A stretch of 40,660 nt of DNA, taken from an uncultured Colwellia sp. (GTDB lineage Bacteria > Pseudomonadota > Gammaproteobacteria > Enterobacterales > Alteromonadaceae). The DNA is taken from contig CAJXUT010000003.1 in assembly GCA_913061365.1 (NCBI GenBank), positions 1 to 40,660 on the forward strand, given 5' to 3'. Positions 8,966-17,805 of the stretch are shown piece by piece (the first letter of the stretch is position 1; every line of letters starts with the position of its first letter). The position numbers and the translations under genes are program-made. A model generated the notes under the pieces. That model worked only from the letters and a program-made list of their open reading frames with translations. It was not told the origin of the DNA and did no database searches.

Positions 8966-10288
8966 ATGGAACTTACTAAAAAAATACCTTTTACGCCGGA
9001 ACAAACTAAATGGTATCAAGAGGCACGTTCTAAACTAGACCCTGAACGTTTACAAAAACTATTATTTGATTTAACCAATATTCATAGTCCAACAGGGGCA
9101 GTGCGTGAAGCAAGTGAGTTCATGACTGACCACTTTGAAAAAATGGGCATGAAATCACGCTATTACCCGATGAGTGATATCTCTGGCAATGTCATGGCTG
9201 AGCGAAGTGGCTCTGGCGGTGGCGCAACAGTTTTGTTGTATGCCCCGATAGATACTCACCTTGACCGAACTCCCGGTGAAGAAATACTCACCGGCGATGG
9301 GCAAGAAGTTGATTTAAATCCTTGCGCAAAGCAAGTAGATGACTGGGTCTTTGGACTTGGTTCTTCAAACCCAAAAGCGATGGTTGCTACGTTAACAGAG
9401 GTAGCTCATGCGTTAATTGATGCTGATATCCCGTTAACCGGTGATTTGATTTTAGGCATAGCGGATGGTGGTATGCCGGTGGATATCACGTCACGAAATG
9501 CAGGCATGTCTAATGGTGTTTTACATATGCTAAACCGTGGTATGTATCCGGATTTTGCAATCATTATGAAGCCATGGAACTGGGTATTTCATGAAGAGCC
9601 GGGCATGGCATGGTTTAAATTAAAAGTTAAAGGCACTTTGGGTTATGCGGGTGTTCCACATAACCTGCCAAACTTTAGAAGTTCAGTTGTTCCTTCTGCT
9701 ACGGTGATAACAGAGTTACAGAAATGGATTGTTGAATATACTGAACGCAACACGAGTGGTGTTATTCAGCCACATGGTTGGATTTCTGGTGTTCGTGGTG
9801 GTGATGTTGAACGCCCTGGCTTCCCTAGCGCAGTGACTGAAATATTTTTTGATGTGCGAGTGAATCCTCGCGTCAGTCCAGCCGATGTTAAAGCTCAATT
9901 CGCAAGCTTTATTGAAGAACTGAAAAGTCGTTTTCCAGATCTTGACCTTGACTGGGAGCAATATGGCTCGGTACCTGGTGGTACAACAGATCCAGAAAAT
10001 TGGATTATTCAGTCATGTAAGCGTGGTTGGGAGTTCATCGAGGAGCGTCCTCATGGCATGCCTGACTTACTTGCAGGACAGACTGATGGCGCAGCTTTAC
10101 GTCGCTATGGCGTACCAACAGCGCGTATTGGCTGGCCATGGCCAGCAACAGGAGCACCTTTGCCAGTAGCAGAAGGGCTTGGTGGCATGGGAGCAACTTA
10201 TATCCCCGATTTAATGCCCTGTGCGGAAAAAATTCTTTATGCCCTTATTGATACATTAACTCGTCCTCGTAGTGAGCTTGAATTGTAA
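8966..10288 (+). CDS. M20/DapE/ArgE-fold protein with apparently degenerate metal site (function unknown)
   Basis: Overall M20 architecture (SPTGAVREASEFMTDHFEKMG; dimerisation domain; TDGAALRRYG) but canonical metal/catalytic residues appear replaced. Start at ATG 8966 preceded by AGGAAGG; the listed ORF start (8903) overlaps the upstream gene. Confidence 0.85.
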   Translation: MELTKKIPFTPEQTKWYQEARSKLDPERLQKLLFDLTNIHSPTGAVREASEFMTDHFEKMGMKSRYYPMSDISGNVMAERSGSGGGATVLLYAPIDTHLDRTPGEEILTGDGQEVDLNPCAKQVDDWVFGLGSSNPKAMVATLTEVAHALIDADIPLTGDLILGIADGGMPVDITSRNAGMSNGVLHMLNRGMYPDFAIIMKPWNWVFHEEPGMAWFKLKVKGTLGYAGVPHNLPNFRSSVVPSATVITELQKWIVEYTERNTSGVIQPHGWISGVRGGDVERPGFPSAVTEIFFDVRVNPRVSPADVKAQFASFIEELKSRFPDLDLDWEQYGSVPGGTTDPENWIIQSCKRGWEFIEERPHGMPDLLAGQTDGAALRRYGVPTARIGWPWPATGAPLPVAEGLGGMGATYIPDLMPCAEKILYALIDTLTRPRSELEL

Positions 10289-10302
10289 TTATTACCTTTG
10301 TG

Positions 10303-10341
10303 AAAACTCATCCGTAAGCTTTGTATCTTGATGAGTTTTTT
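10303..10341 (+). terminator. Candidate intra-operon terminator/attenuator
   Basis: AAAACTCATC - loop - GATGAGTTTTTT between the M20-like gene and the first amidase. Confidence 0.65.
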
Positions 10342-10372
10342 CTTTGGCCTTAAGTTTTGTTGGAGATCATAA

Positions 10373-11779
10373 ATGAATGATTCAAGTGATATTCATTATT
10401 TAGAAATGCACGAGTTATCGCAATTAATTCGTACCCGAGAGCTATCTCCGGTAGATGTAACGAAAGCACAAATAGCGCGTATCGAGTCGCTAGATAACCA
10501 TTTACAAAGTTATGCTTGTGTGACAACAGATATTGCGTTGCAACAAGCTCAAGAAGCAGAAGATGAGTTAGCAAAAGGGATCAGCCGAAGTCCTTTACAC
10601 GGTATTCCTCTTGCGTTTAAAGATAATATCAATACAGCCAATGCTGTGACAACCAATGGTATGCCTCTTAACGCATTAAACACCCCAACACATGATGCAA
10701 CCGTTGTTACTCGGTTGCGTGAAGCAGGTACCGTGATGCTTGGTAAGTTGCAAATGACAGAGGGGGACTCTGTTATGCATCATCCAGATATTGTGGCACC
10801 TAATAACCCGTGGGGATCGACTCATTGGGCAGGCGCTTCATCAAGTGGTGCAGGCGTGGCTACTGCTGCGGGACTATGTTATGGCGCAATAGGCACTGAA
10901 AACGGTGGCTCTATTCGATTTTCTTGTGCCGCAAATGGGCTAACCGGCTTAAAGCCAACATGGGGTCGAGTCAGTGGTTATGGTGTTAATAGAATGGCAG
11001 CTAGTATGGATCACGTTGGCCCTATTACCCGCAGTGCACAAGATACTTTATTTTTTTTATCAACCATAGCGGGCTATGACGCTTTAGATCCAACATCTTC
11101 ACCTACTGTTTGTCTTGAAGTTCCGAGCATTGAGTCTAACTTTAAGGGCTTGTGTGTAGGAGTCGATCTCGAGTGGGTAAATAATGGTGTTGATCCTGTT
11201 ATTCAAAAAGCAATTAAAGAAATAATCAGTATGATTTTTGCTGGTGGTGGGAAAGTAAAACGAATCACTATGCCTGACGCAACTCAAATCAGCAAAAATT
11301 GGGAAGCGCAATGCGGTGTACAAATGGCTGTTGCCCATGAAAACAGTTACTCGTTGCACGATAAGCAATATGGTCCAGATTTAAGCCGATTAATTGATAG
11401 TGGACGCCAGTTAAGTGCAACTGATTACCAACGTATGCTGGAAGAAGCACAATGCTTTAATGGTGCCATGGATACTGTGTTACATGATGTTGATATGATA
11501 CTTGCACCGGTACAACCCTGTGCGGCTCCCACTCATGCACAACTAACTAACGTCGTTAACGATGCTGATATGAATCAGCGCTTAATTGAATTCACCGCCC
11601 CTTTCAATATCACCGGACACCCATGTCTTAGCTTTCCAATAGGACAAACGGAGTCAGGTATGCCTATCGGTGGTCAGTTTATAGGCCGTAAAGGTGGGGA
11701 TGCTGAACTCTGCCGAGCGGGTATGGCGGTACAACAAGTGACTGACTGGCATAAGTTACGACCCCCTGTTACAGCGTAA
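10373..11779 (+). CDS. Amidase (amidase signature family)
   Basis: Lys in PLAFKDNI, GASSSGAG, and GTENGGSIR nucleophile region; 468 aa. Confidence 0.92.
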   Translation: MNDSSDIHYLEMHELSQLIRTRELSPVDVTKAQIARIESLDNHLQSYACVTTDIALQQAQEAEDELAKGISRSPLHGIPLAFKDNINTANAVTTNGMPLNALNTPTHDATVVTRLREAGTVMLGKLQMTEGDSVMHHPDIVAPNNPWGSTHWAGASSSGAGVATAAGLCYGAIGTENGGSIRFSCAANGLTGLKPTWGRVSGYGVNRMAASMDHVGPITRSAQDTLFFLSTIAGYDALDPTSSPTVCLEVPSIESNFKGLCVGVDLEWVNNGVDPVIQKAIKEIISMIFAGGGKVKRITMPDATQISKNWEAQCGVQMAVAHENSYSLHDKQYGPDLSRLIDSGRQLSATDYQRMLEEAQCFNGAMDTVLHDVDMILAPVQPCAAPTHAQLTNVVNDADMNQRLIEFTAPFNITGHPCLSFPIGQTESGMPIGGQFIGRKGGDAELCRAGMAVQQVTDWHKLRPPVTA

Positions 11780-11919
11780 ATTAAATGATCCACGGGTCTT
11801 ATTTTGGTTTACCTGCTAACTCAGGTGTCAGTTCTATTTAATTTATAAAATTGATTATTCAATTATATAACCGTGATTTTAAGTTTATTGAGAGTCTTTC
11901 TCATAGAAGGAGAATTTAG

Positions 11920-13368
11920 ATGAAAGTGTTTGAATCAACGTATCAATCTACACAGACAGATTTGACTATCGCACAAGCACAAAGTGCTTTTCGTAATGGA
12001 GAGCTAACCAGTGTTGAGCTTGTGAGTGCCTGTTTAGAGCGTGCAGAAGCAGGAAAAGAATTAAATGTATATGTCACCTTGGACGGTGAAGGTGCGCTTG
12101 ATGCTGCTCAGCGTGCAGATGATCGAAGAAAAAATGGTCAAATTATGCCACCACTAAGTGGTATTCCCATTGTTATCAAAGACAATATTCATACTGCCGG
12201 GTTACGATGTACAGCGGGTTCTCCTGCTTTCTCACACTATATACCAAATGAAGATGCATCAACTGTACATAAGTTGCGTGAAGCGGGTGCCATTATCTTA
12301 GGTAAAACTAATATGCACGAACTTGCTTTTGGTGTTACTGGTTATAATCAAGCGTTTAATACAGGCAGCGGTATTGGTGTACGTAACCCTTATGATGGTT
12401 CACGTGTAGCCGGTGGCTCCTCTTCTGGTAGTGCCGCAGCATTAGGTGCTCGTATGGCATTAGGCTCTTTAGGTACAGATACCGGAGGGTCGATGCGAAT
12501 CCCTTCTTCACTCAATGGCTGTGCAGCATTACGTCCAAGTGCTGGCCGATATGCTAATGATGGTGTGATCCCTATTGCTGAAAGTAGAGATACTGTTGGC
12601 CCCATGGCATTGTGTATGTCAGACGTAGCTTTACTTGACAGTATTATGACTGATGAGTTTGACTTGCCATCTATTGCACTTGATGAATTACGCCTTGGTG
12701 TCCCTAGTGAATGTTGGCAAAACCTTGATGAAGATACAAAAGAACTTGCACAAAGTACGTTAAATAAGCTTAAGCAACATGGTATCACGTTTGTTCCTAT
12801 TGATGATGCTGGCTTACAAGCCCTCAATGAGCCGGTTGGCTTTTCTGTGGTAATTCATGAAGCATATGAATGTATGGTTAAGTACCTGCGTGATTATAAT
12901 CATGATATGGATATTAATCAGCTTAAAAGCAAAATAGGTAGTCCTGATGTTTTATCTATCTATGAAGATTGGGTAATACCAAGAAAAATGCCTTCTGAAG
13001 ACGGCTTAATTGATGTTCAACCTCTTTATGAAGTGGCTCAAAGTGGTGGCAGACAAGCGCTACGGGAACGTTACCAAACTCTGTTTACTCAGCACAATAT
13101 TGATGCTTTATTTTTTCCTACAACTGCAATTGTTGCGCCTTTAGCAAATGCAGAAGCCAACTTGCCAAGTAACTTCGAATACTTAATTCAAAATACTGAA
13201 CCAGCTGCTAGCGCAGGACTTCCATGTATTCAGCTACCTGTTGGTTTAGGTCGTATTACTGGTATGCCTGTGGGCATAGAGCTTGATGGGCCTCAAGGAA
13301 GTGATCGAAGGCTACTCGCGATAGGGCAGTTATTAGAATGTATTGTTGGCCGGCTAGCACGTGCGTAA
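11920..13368 (+). CDS. Amidase (amidase signature family; indoleacetamide hydrolase/mandelamide amidase-like)
   Basis: IPIVIKDNIHTAGLRCTAGSPAF, GKTNMHELAFGVTG, GGSSSGSAAALGAR, GTDTGGSMRIPSSLNG; AGAAGGAG RBS upstream. Confidence 0.92.
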   Translation: MKVFESTYQSTQTDLTIAQAQSAFRNGELTSVELVSACLERAEAGKELNVYVTLDGEGALDAAQRADDRRKNGQIMPPLSGIPIVIKDNIHTAGLRCTAGSPAFSHYIPNEDASTVHKLREAGAIILGKTNMHELAFGVTGYNQAFNTGSGIGVRNPYDGSRVAGGSSSGSAAALGARMALGSLGTDTGGSMRIPSSLNGCAALRPSAGRYANDGVIPIAESRDTVGPMALCMSDVALLDSIMTDEFDLPSIALDELRLGVPSECWQNLDEDTKELAQSTLNKLKQHGITFVPIDDAGLQALNEPVGFSVVIHEAYECMVKYLRDYNHDMDINQLKSKIGSPDVLSIYEDWVIPRKMPSEDGLIDVQPLYEVAQSGGRQALRERYQTLFTQHNIDALFFPTTAIVAPLANAEANLPSNFEYLIQNTEPAASAGLPCIQLPVGLGRITGMPVGIELDGPQGSDRRLLAIGQLLECIVGRLARA

Positions 13369-13481
13369 TGAATGATATTTTTTAAACAATAGCACTAACA
13401 GGCAGAGCCATGTATCGATGGTGGTATGTCAGCAGAATAGTTCTTGTCAACATTTGAAAATTAAACAAAGGAAAATAACTA

Positions 13482-14432
13482 ATGATACAAGCTTTAAGTT
13501 ATCTCATTGTGGAAACGCCTCATTTAAAAGATTGGATTAAACAAGTTAGAGATCATATTGGTATGCAAGTTGAGGTTGTTGAGACTGATCAATGTGTACG
13601 TTTGCGTATAGATGAAAAATTTCAACGTATTGTAGTGACTAAAATAACGGGTCAAGCTTCCATGGGAATGGGCTTTGAAGTGATTGATTCCACTGAGTTA
13701 AGCCGAATTGCTAAAGTACTGGAAGCTGAGGGGTATGCTGTTACTCAAGGGACTGAACAAGAACTCGTCTTACGCGGTGTTGAAGGCATGATATTTTTTC
13801 ATGACCCAGATGGACTACGTATTGAAGTGTGTCATGGGTTGGCAGATGCGGACTCTTTGTTTGAGCCTGGTCGCCCAATTGGAGGATTTCGAACAGGAGA
13901 AATGGGACTTGGCCATGTTGCTCTGATTACCGAGCACTATGAAAAATTAAGTCACTTATATCGCGGTATATTTGGTTTTAATTTAAGCGACCATACCGAT
14001 GCACCTTTTCGTGTTGAATTTCTTCACTGTAACCCTCGCCATCACACCATTGGTATCGCTGATACTGGCGGCCCAGCCAAAATTTATCATTTTATGCTCG
14101 AATACAATGACTTTGATGATGTGGGCAGAGCCTATGATATGGCATTACCCGATCCAGACAGTATTGGTGTGTCGTTAGGTCGTCATATTAATGATCATGT
14201 CATTTCTTTTTATCTAAAAAACCCTGATGGTTGGATGTTTGAGCTGGGTTGGGCGAGCCGAACAGTTGGGCCTGATTGGGAGGTTGAAGAACTTGAGGGC
14301 TTGAGCCTTTGGGGGCATGACCGTACATGGCTACCAGATGATAAGCGCGAAGAAGCGCGACAAATATTAAACCGATTAGCGAAAAAAGGTGTCCGTGCGC
14401 CTGTTATAGCGCCTAATCAAACTACTAATTAA
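13482..14432 (+). CDS. Type I (VOC) extradiol ring-cleavage dioxygenase, 2,3-dihydroxybiphenyl 1,2-dioxygenase (BphC)-like
   Basis: Two VOC domains; ligand-like residues in GLGHVALI, NDHVISFYLKNPDGWMFELGW (His, His, Glu). Confidence 0.9.
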   Translation: MIQALSYLIVETPHLKDWIKQVRDHIGMQVEVVETDQCVRLRIDEKFQRIVVTKITGQASMGMGFEVIDSTELSRIAKVLEAEGYAVTQGTEQELVLRGVEGMIFFHDPDGLRIEVCHGLADADSLFEPGRPIGGFRTGEMGLGHVALITEHYEKLSHLYRGIFGFNLSDHTDAPFRVEFLHCNPRHHTIGIADTGGPAKIYHFMLEYNDFDDVGRAYDMALPDPDSIGVSLGRHINDHVISFYLKNPDGWMFELGWASRTVGPDWEVEELEGLSLWGHDRTWLPDDKREEARQILNRLAKKGVRAPVIAPNQTTN

Positions 14433-14453
14433 ATTATTAAGGTTAAATAGACT

Positions 14454-15284
14454 ATGTCTTTATCTACTACACAATTAGAAATTGCAAACAGTATGCAAGT
14501 TGGTGATTTCACCCTCAACTATCATGACCAAGGTGAAGGGGAAGTGATTTTATTAATTCACGGCTCAGGACCAGGAGTTACTAGTTGGGCAAACTGGCGT
14601 GGTATTATTCCAGAGTTATCTAAGCCAGCACGTGTTATTGCGCCAGACATGCTGGGTTTTGGTTATACCCAATGTCCTGAAAATACAAAATTAGACTCCG
14701 CCACTTGGGTAAACTCATTAGTGGGTTTGTTAGATAACTTAGATATTGAAAAAGTGTCTGTGGTAGGCAACTCTTTTGGTGGTGCAATTGCGTTAGCATT
14801 TGCTCACAAGCACCCAGAACGAGTCAATAAACTTGTGCTGATGGGCTCTGTTGGCTTGTCATTCCCTATTACCGACGGTTTGAATAAAGTTTGGGGCTAT
14901 CAACCTTCTTTACTAGCCATGCGTGAGTTGATGGAAGTTTTTGCTTATGATCACAGTATTATTAATGATGATCTTGTTCAAATGCGTTATGAAGCAAGCG
15001 TTCGAGATGATGTTCAAACCCGTTTTGCACAACTCTTCCCCGAGCCTCGTCAAAATGGTGTAGAGATGCTAGCGATGACTGAAAATCAGTTACGGTCATT
15101 ACCTCATAAAACATTGATTATTCATGGGCGAGACGATCAGGTTATACCGCTTGAAGTCTCTGAGCGCATGATTAAATTGATTCCTCATTCTCAATTACAT
15201 GTTTATGGCGAATGTGGCCACTGGGTGCAAATTGAAAAAGCCCAAGAATTTACTCAGTTACTTTTAAATTTCTTAGTCGAATAG
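14454..15284 (+). CDS. Alpha/beta hydrolase, meta-cleavage product hydrolase (DmpD/XylF/BphD-like)
   Basis: LIHGSGPGVTSWANWR, nucleophile GNSFGGA, acid GRDDQVIP, CGHWVQIEKA. Confidence 0.92.
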   Translation: MSLSTTQLEIANSMQVGDFTLNYHDQGEGEVILLIHGSGPGVTSWANWRGIIPELSKPARVIAPDMLGFGYTQCPENTKLDSATWVNSLVGLLDNLDIEKVSVVGNSFGGAIALAFAHKHPERVNKLVLMGSVGLSFPITDGLNKVWGYQPSLLAMRELMEVFAYDHSIINDDLVQMRYEASVRDDVQTRFAQLFPEPRQNGVEMLAMTENQLRSLPHKTLIIHGRDDQVIPLEVSERMIKLIPHSQLHVYGECGHWVQIEKAQEFTQLLLNFLVE

Positions 15285-15307
15285 CTCATTATAATAGGAT
15301 AAAAAAG

Positions 15308-15730
15308 ATGAATCGTGAAAGTATTAAAGGCCGTTGGTCTGTTGTTTCGTGGGAGCAAGTCTATGATGATGGACGTATTGTTTCACCCATGGGGACCGAA
15401 GTAGAAGGCTTTATTGAGTATAGCGACAACGGCATGTTTTGTGTTGTTTCTAAAAAAAATAGAGAAGCATTTACGACCGGTGGTCAGTGGAATGCGACAG
15501 ATGCAGAAAAAGCTGCTGCATATAGTAGTTACCTAACCTATGCAGGTGGGTACGATGTTGAAGGAAATACGATTACTCACTTTGTGGATCATAGTATTTT
15601 CCCTAATTGGGTAGGAGGTACTCAATATCGCCACGCTGAGTTAGAGGGAGATAGCCTTACCCTAACAACCGCGCCCTTAGAAGCTGGCACAAGTGAAGCG
15701 CGTGTTTCTAAATTAAGTTTTAAGCGTTAA
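15308..15730 (+). CDS. Lipocalin-like domain protein
   Basis: IKGRWSVVSWEQVYDDGRIVSPMGTEVEGFIEYSDNGMF... and HFVDHSIFPNWVGGTQYRHAELEGDSLTLTTAP, typical of the lipocalin-like (PF13924-type) family. Confidence 0.75.
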   Translation: MNRESIKGRWSVVSWEQVYDDGRIVSPMGTEVEGFIEYSDNGMFCVVSKKNREAFTTGGQWNATDAEKAAAYSSYLTYAGGYDVEGNTITHFVDHSIFPNWVGGTQYRHAELEGDSLTLTTAPLEAGTSEARVSKLSFKR

Positions 15731-15735
15731 ATATT

Positions 15736-15760
15736 AAAACCCTCGATATGAGGGTTTTTT
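15736..15760 (+). terminator. Rho-independent terminator
   Basis: AAAACCCTC gatat GAGGGTTTTTTT immediately after the lipocalin-like CDS. Confidence 0.88.
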
Positions 15761-16010
15761 TGATCTATGTTCCACTTCCTCATTATCTTGAATTTTATAC
15801 ACTAAATTACTGATATCAGTACTCTGTCAAATAGTATAACTATTATTTCTGATTTGTTGATTTGATAAGTTCTCTTCTAATAAAAAATAAATTTAAATAA
15901 AAATCATGTGGTTACCTTTTTGATAAAAAATTGTTAGATGATAAATCCCTAAACAAACCTTAAAAAAATGATGTTCTTACCTTTCGGATAAACACTTAAA
16001 TATATGTTAA

Positions 16011-16046
16011 TGCGATTATCGGATAACTTTGTCATTTTTGGGAGGG
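16011..16046 (+). promoter_or_regulatory. XylS/BenR-like regulator element, copy C (upstream of Rieske oxygenase)
   Basis: TGCGATTATCGGATA-ACTTTG-TCATTTTTGGGAGGG; TGCg-N6-GGATA, second half aligned to copies A and B with the same spacing. Confidence 0.7.
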
Positions 16047-16127
16047 ATGCGCTTATGTAGATCCAATAATCTTGTTAATACCCAACTGCAACGAGCAGTT
16101 ATATTAAGCAAATAAGGATAATAAAAA

Positions 16128-17465
16128 ATGTCTGAACAACCAATAATCCGACGCCGTGTTGTAAAAAAAGGTATTAGTGACGAAAGAACTAATGATAGTA
16201 GAACGCAAAGTCAATATGACCCTTATAAAGATGCAGCATGGGGATTTATAAACCATTGGTACCCTGCATTATTTACGAATGAACTTGAAGAAGATCAAGT
16301 TGAAGGTATTCAAATTTGTGGCGTTCCTATCGTTTTACGTCGTGCTAATGGCAAAGTTTATGCGCTTAAAGATCAGTGTTTACATCGCGGTGTTCGTTTA
16401 TCTGAAAAGCCAATGTGTTTTAACAAAGAATCAATCACTTGTTGGTACCATGGTTTTACTTTTGACCTAGAAGATGGTGACTTAACAACGATTGTTGGTA
16501 ATCCAGAAGATAAGTTAATTGGTACAACAGGAATTACTACTTACCCAGTAAAAGAAATAAATGGCATGATTTTCGTGTTTGTTCGCGAAGATGATTTCTC
16601 GTTGGACGATGTGCCACCACTATCTGACGATTTACCATTCCGTTTCCCTGAAAACAGTGAAAAATTCCCACACCCTTTATGGCCACAATCACCAAGCGTG
16701 CTTGATGATAATGCCATGATTTTAGGGATGCATCGTACGGGTTACGGTGACTGGCGTATTGCTTGTGAAAACGGCTTTGATAACGCACACATCCTTGTAC
16801 ATAAAGATAATACCATTGTTCATGCGATGGAATGGGTTCTACCGCTAGGTATCGTACCAGCAGCTGATGATGCAATTACTGTTGTTGAAGATGAGAAAGG
16901 ACCAAAAGGTTTGATGCAATGGTTATTCACTGATAAGTGGAAGCCAACCCTTGAAAATGAAGAGTTAGGTGTAAAAGTTGATGGCATGAACAGTCGTCAC
17001 TATCGAACCTCAGTTGTATTACCCGGTGTATTAATGGTTGAAAACTGGCCTGAAAATCATGTAGTTCAGTATGAGTGGTATGTTCCTATCACTGATGACA
17101 CGCATGAATACTGGGAAGTACTTGTTAAAATCTGTAATACAGATGAAGAAAAAAGACTACATCAGCAACGTTATGACTTGGTATATAAACCATTATGTTT
17201 ACATGGTTTTAATGACTGTGATTTATATGCACGTGAAGCGATGCAAAACTTTTACTCTGATGGTACTGGCTGGGATGACGAACAGTTAGTTGCTACAGAT
17301 GTCTCTCCTATTACATGGCGTAAGCTAGCTTCAAGATGGAACCGTGGTATCGCGAAACCTGGTCGTGGTGTTGCCGGTGCATTAAAAGATACAAGCCTAA
17401 TCTTTAAAAATACTGCAGATGGACACCGTCCTGGTTACAAAGTTAGAAAAGTAGAAGAAGAGTAA
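16128..17465 (+). CDS. Rieske non-heme iron aromatic ring-hydroxylating oxygenase, carbazole 1,9a-dioxygenase terminal oxygenase (CarAa)-like
   Basis: Rieske CLH-X17-CWYH; mononuclear iron motif ENGFDNAHILVHKD; GFNDCDLYAREAM; closely resembles CarAa segments (ENGFDPSHIYIHKDS, NDDIWAREAM). Confidence 0.92.
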   Translation: MSEQPIIRRRVVKKGISDERTNDSRTQSQYDPYKDAAWGFINHWYPALFTNELEEDQVEGIQICGVPIVLRRANGKVYALKDQCLHRGVRLSEKPMCFNKESITCWYHGFTFDLEDGDLTTIVGNPEDKLIGTTGITTYPVKEINGMIFVFVREDDFSLDDVPPLSDDLPFRFPENSEKFPHPLWPQSPSVLDDNAMILGMHRTGYGDWRIACENGFDNAHILVHKDNTIVHAMEWVLPLGIVPAADDAITVVEDEKGPKGLMQWLFTDKWKPTLENEELGVKVDGMNSRHYRTSVVLPGVLMVENWPENHVVQYEWYVPITDDTHEYWEVLVKICNTDEEKRLHQQRYDLVYKPLCLHGFNDCDLYAREAMQNFYSDGTGWDDEQLVATDVSPITWRKLASRWNRGIAKPGRGVAGALKDTSLIFKNTADGHRPGYKVRKVEEE

Positions 17466-17469
17466 AACA

Positions 17470-17503
17470 AAAACCAGTATCAAATTGCTGATACTGGTTT
17501 TTT
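17470..17503 (+). terminator. Rho-independent terminator after the Rieske oxygenase
   Basis: AAACCAGTATCA - loop - TGATACTGGTTTTTT. Confidence 0.9.
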
Positions 17504-17805
17504 AATATGACCAAATTTTTATATTAATCGATAATTAATGATAAATAACAGCAACTTACAAAATGTTAAATAATATTTAAGCAAAAGGGCACTTTGAACG
17601 AAGTGCGTTTTAGAGGTTATTTTGTCAATTGTAATGCTGCGTTTTTACAAGAAATAGAGGGAGGGTTTAATCAGTGATGAACTCTCTATACCTACATTAG
17701 AACCTCATTATATGTTGGGTCTTTAGATTGTATATAACCGATATTTTAAAATCGAGAAACTTAATGTTGAAGGTTATAGAACGACCTAGTTAAAAGAAAA
17801 AAAGG

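Noticed and set aside
12390-12827. 145-aa antisense ORF inside amidase 2
   Set aside because: Opposite strand of a well-supported amidase gene; low-complexity composition typical of shadow ORFs. The same reasoning applies to 18309..18794, 23720..24151, 27941..28387, 25369..25677, 16537..16875 and other nested ORFs.
17589-17665. Partial resemblance to the 36-bp element (GGCACTTTGAACGAAGTGC and GGGAGGG) upstream of the YCF48-like gene
   Set aside because: No GGNTA at the right position and the two parts are not in register; GCACTT/AAGTGC looks like an ordinary dyad.
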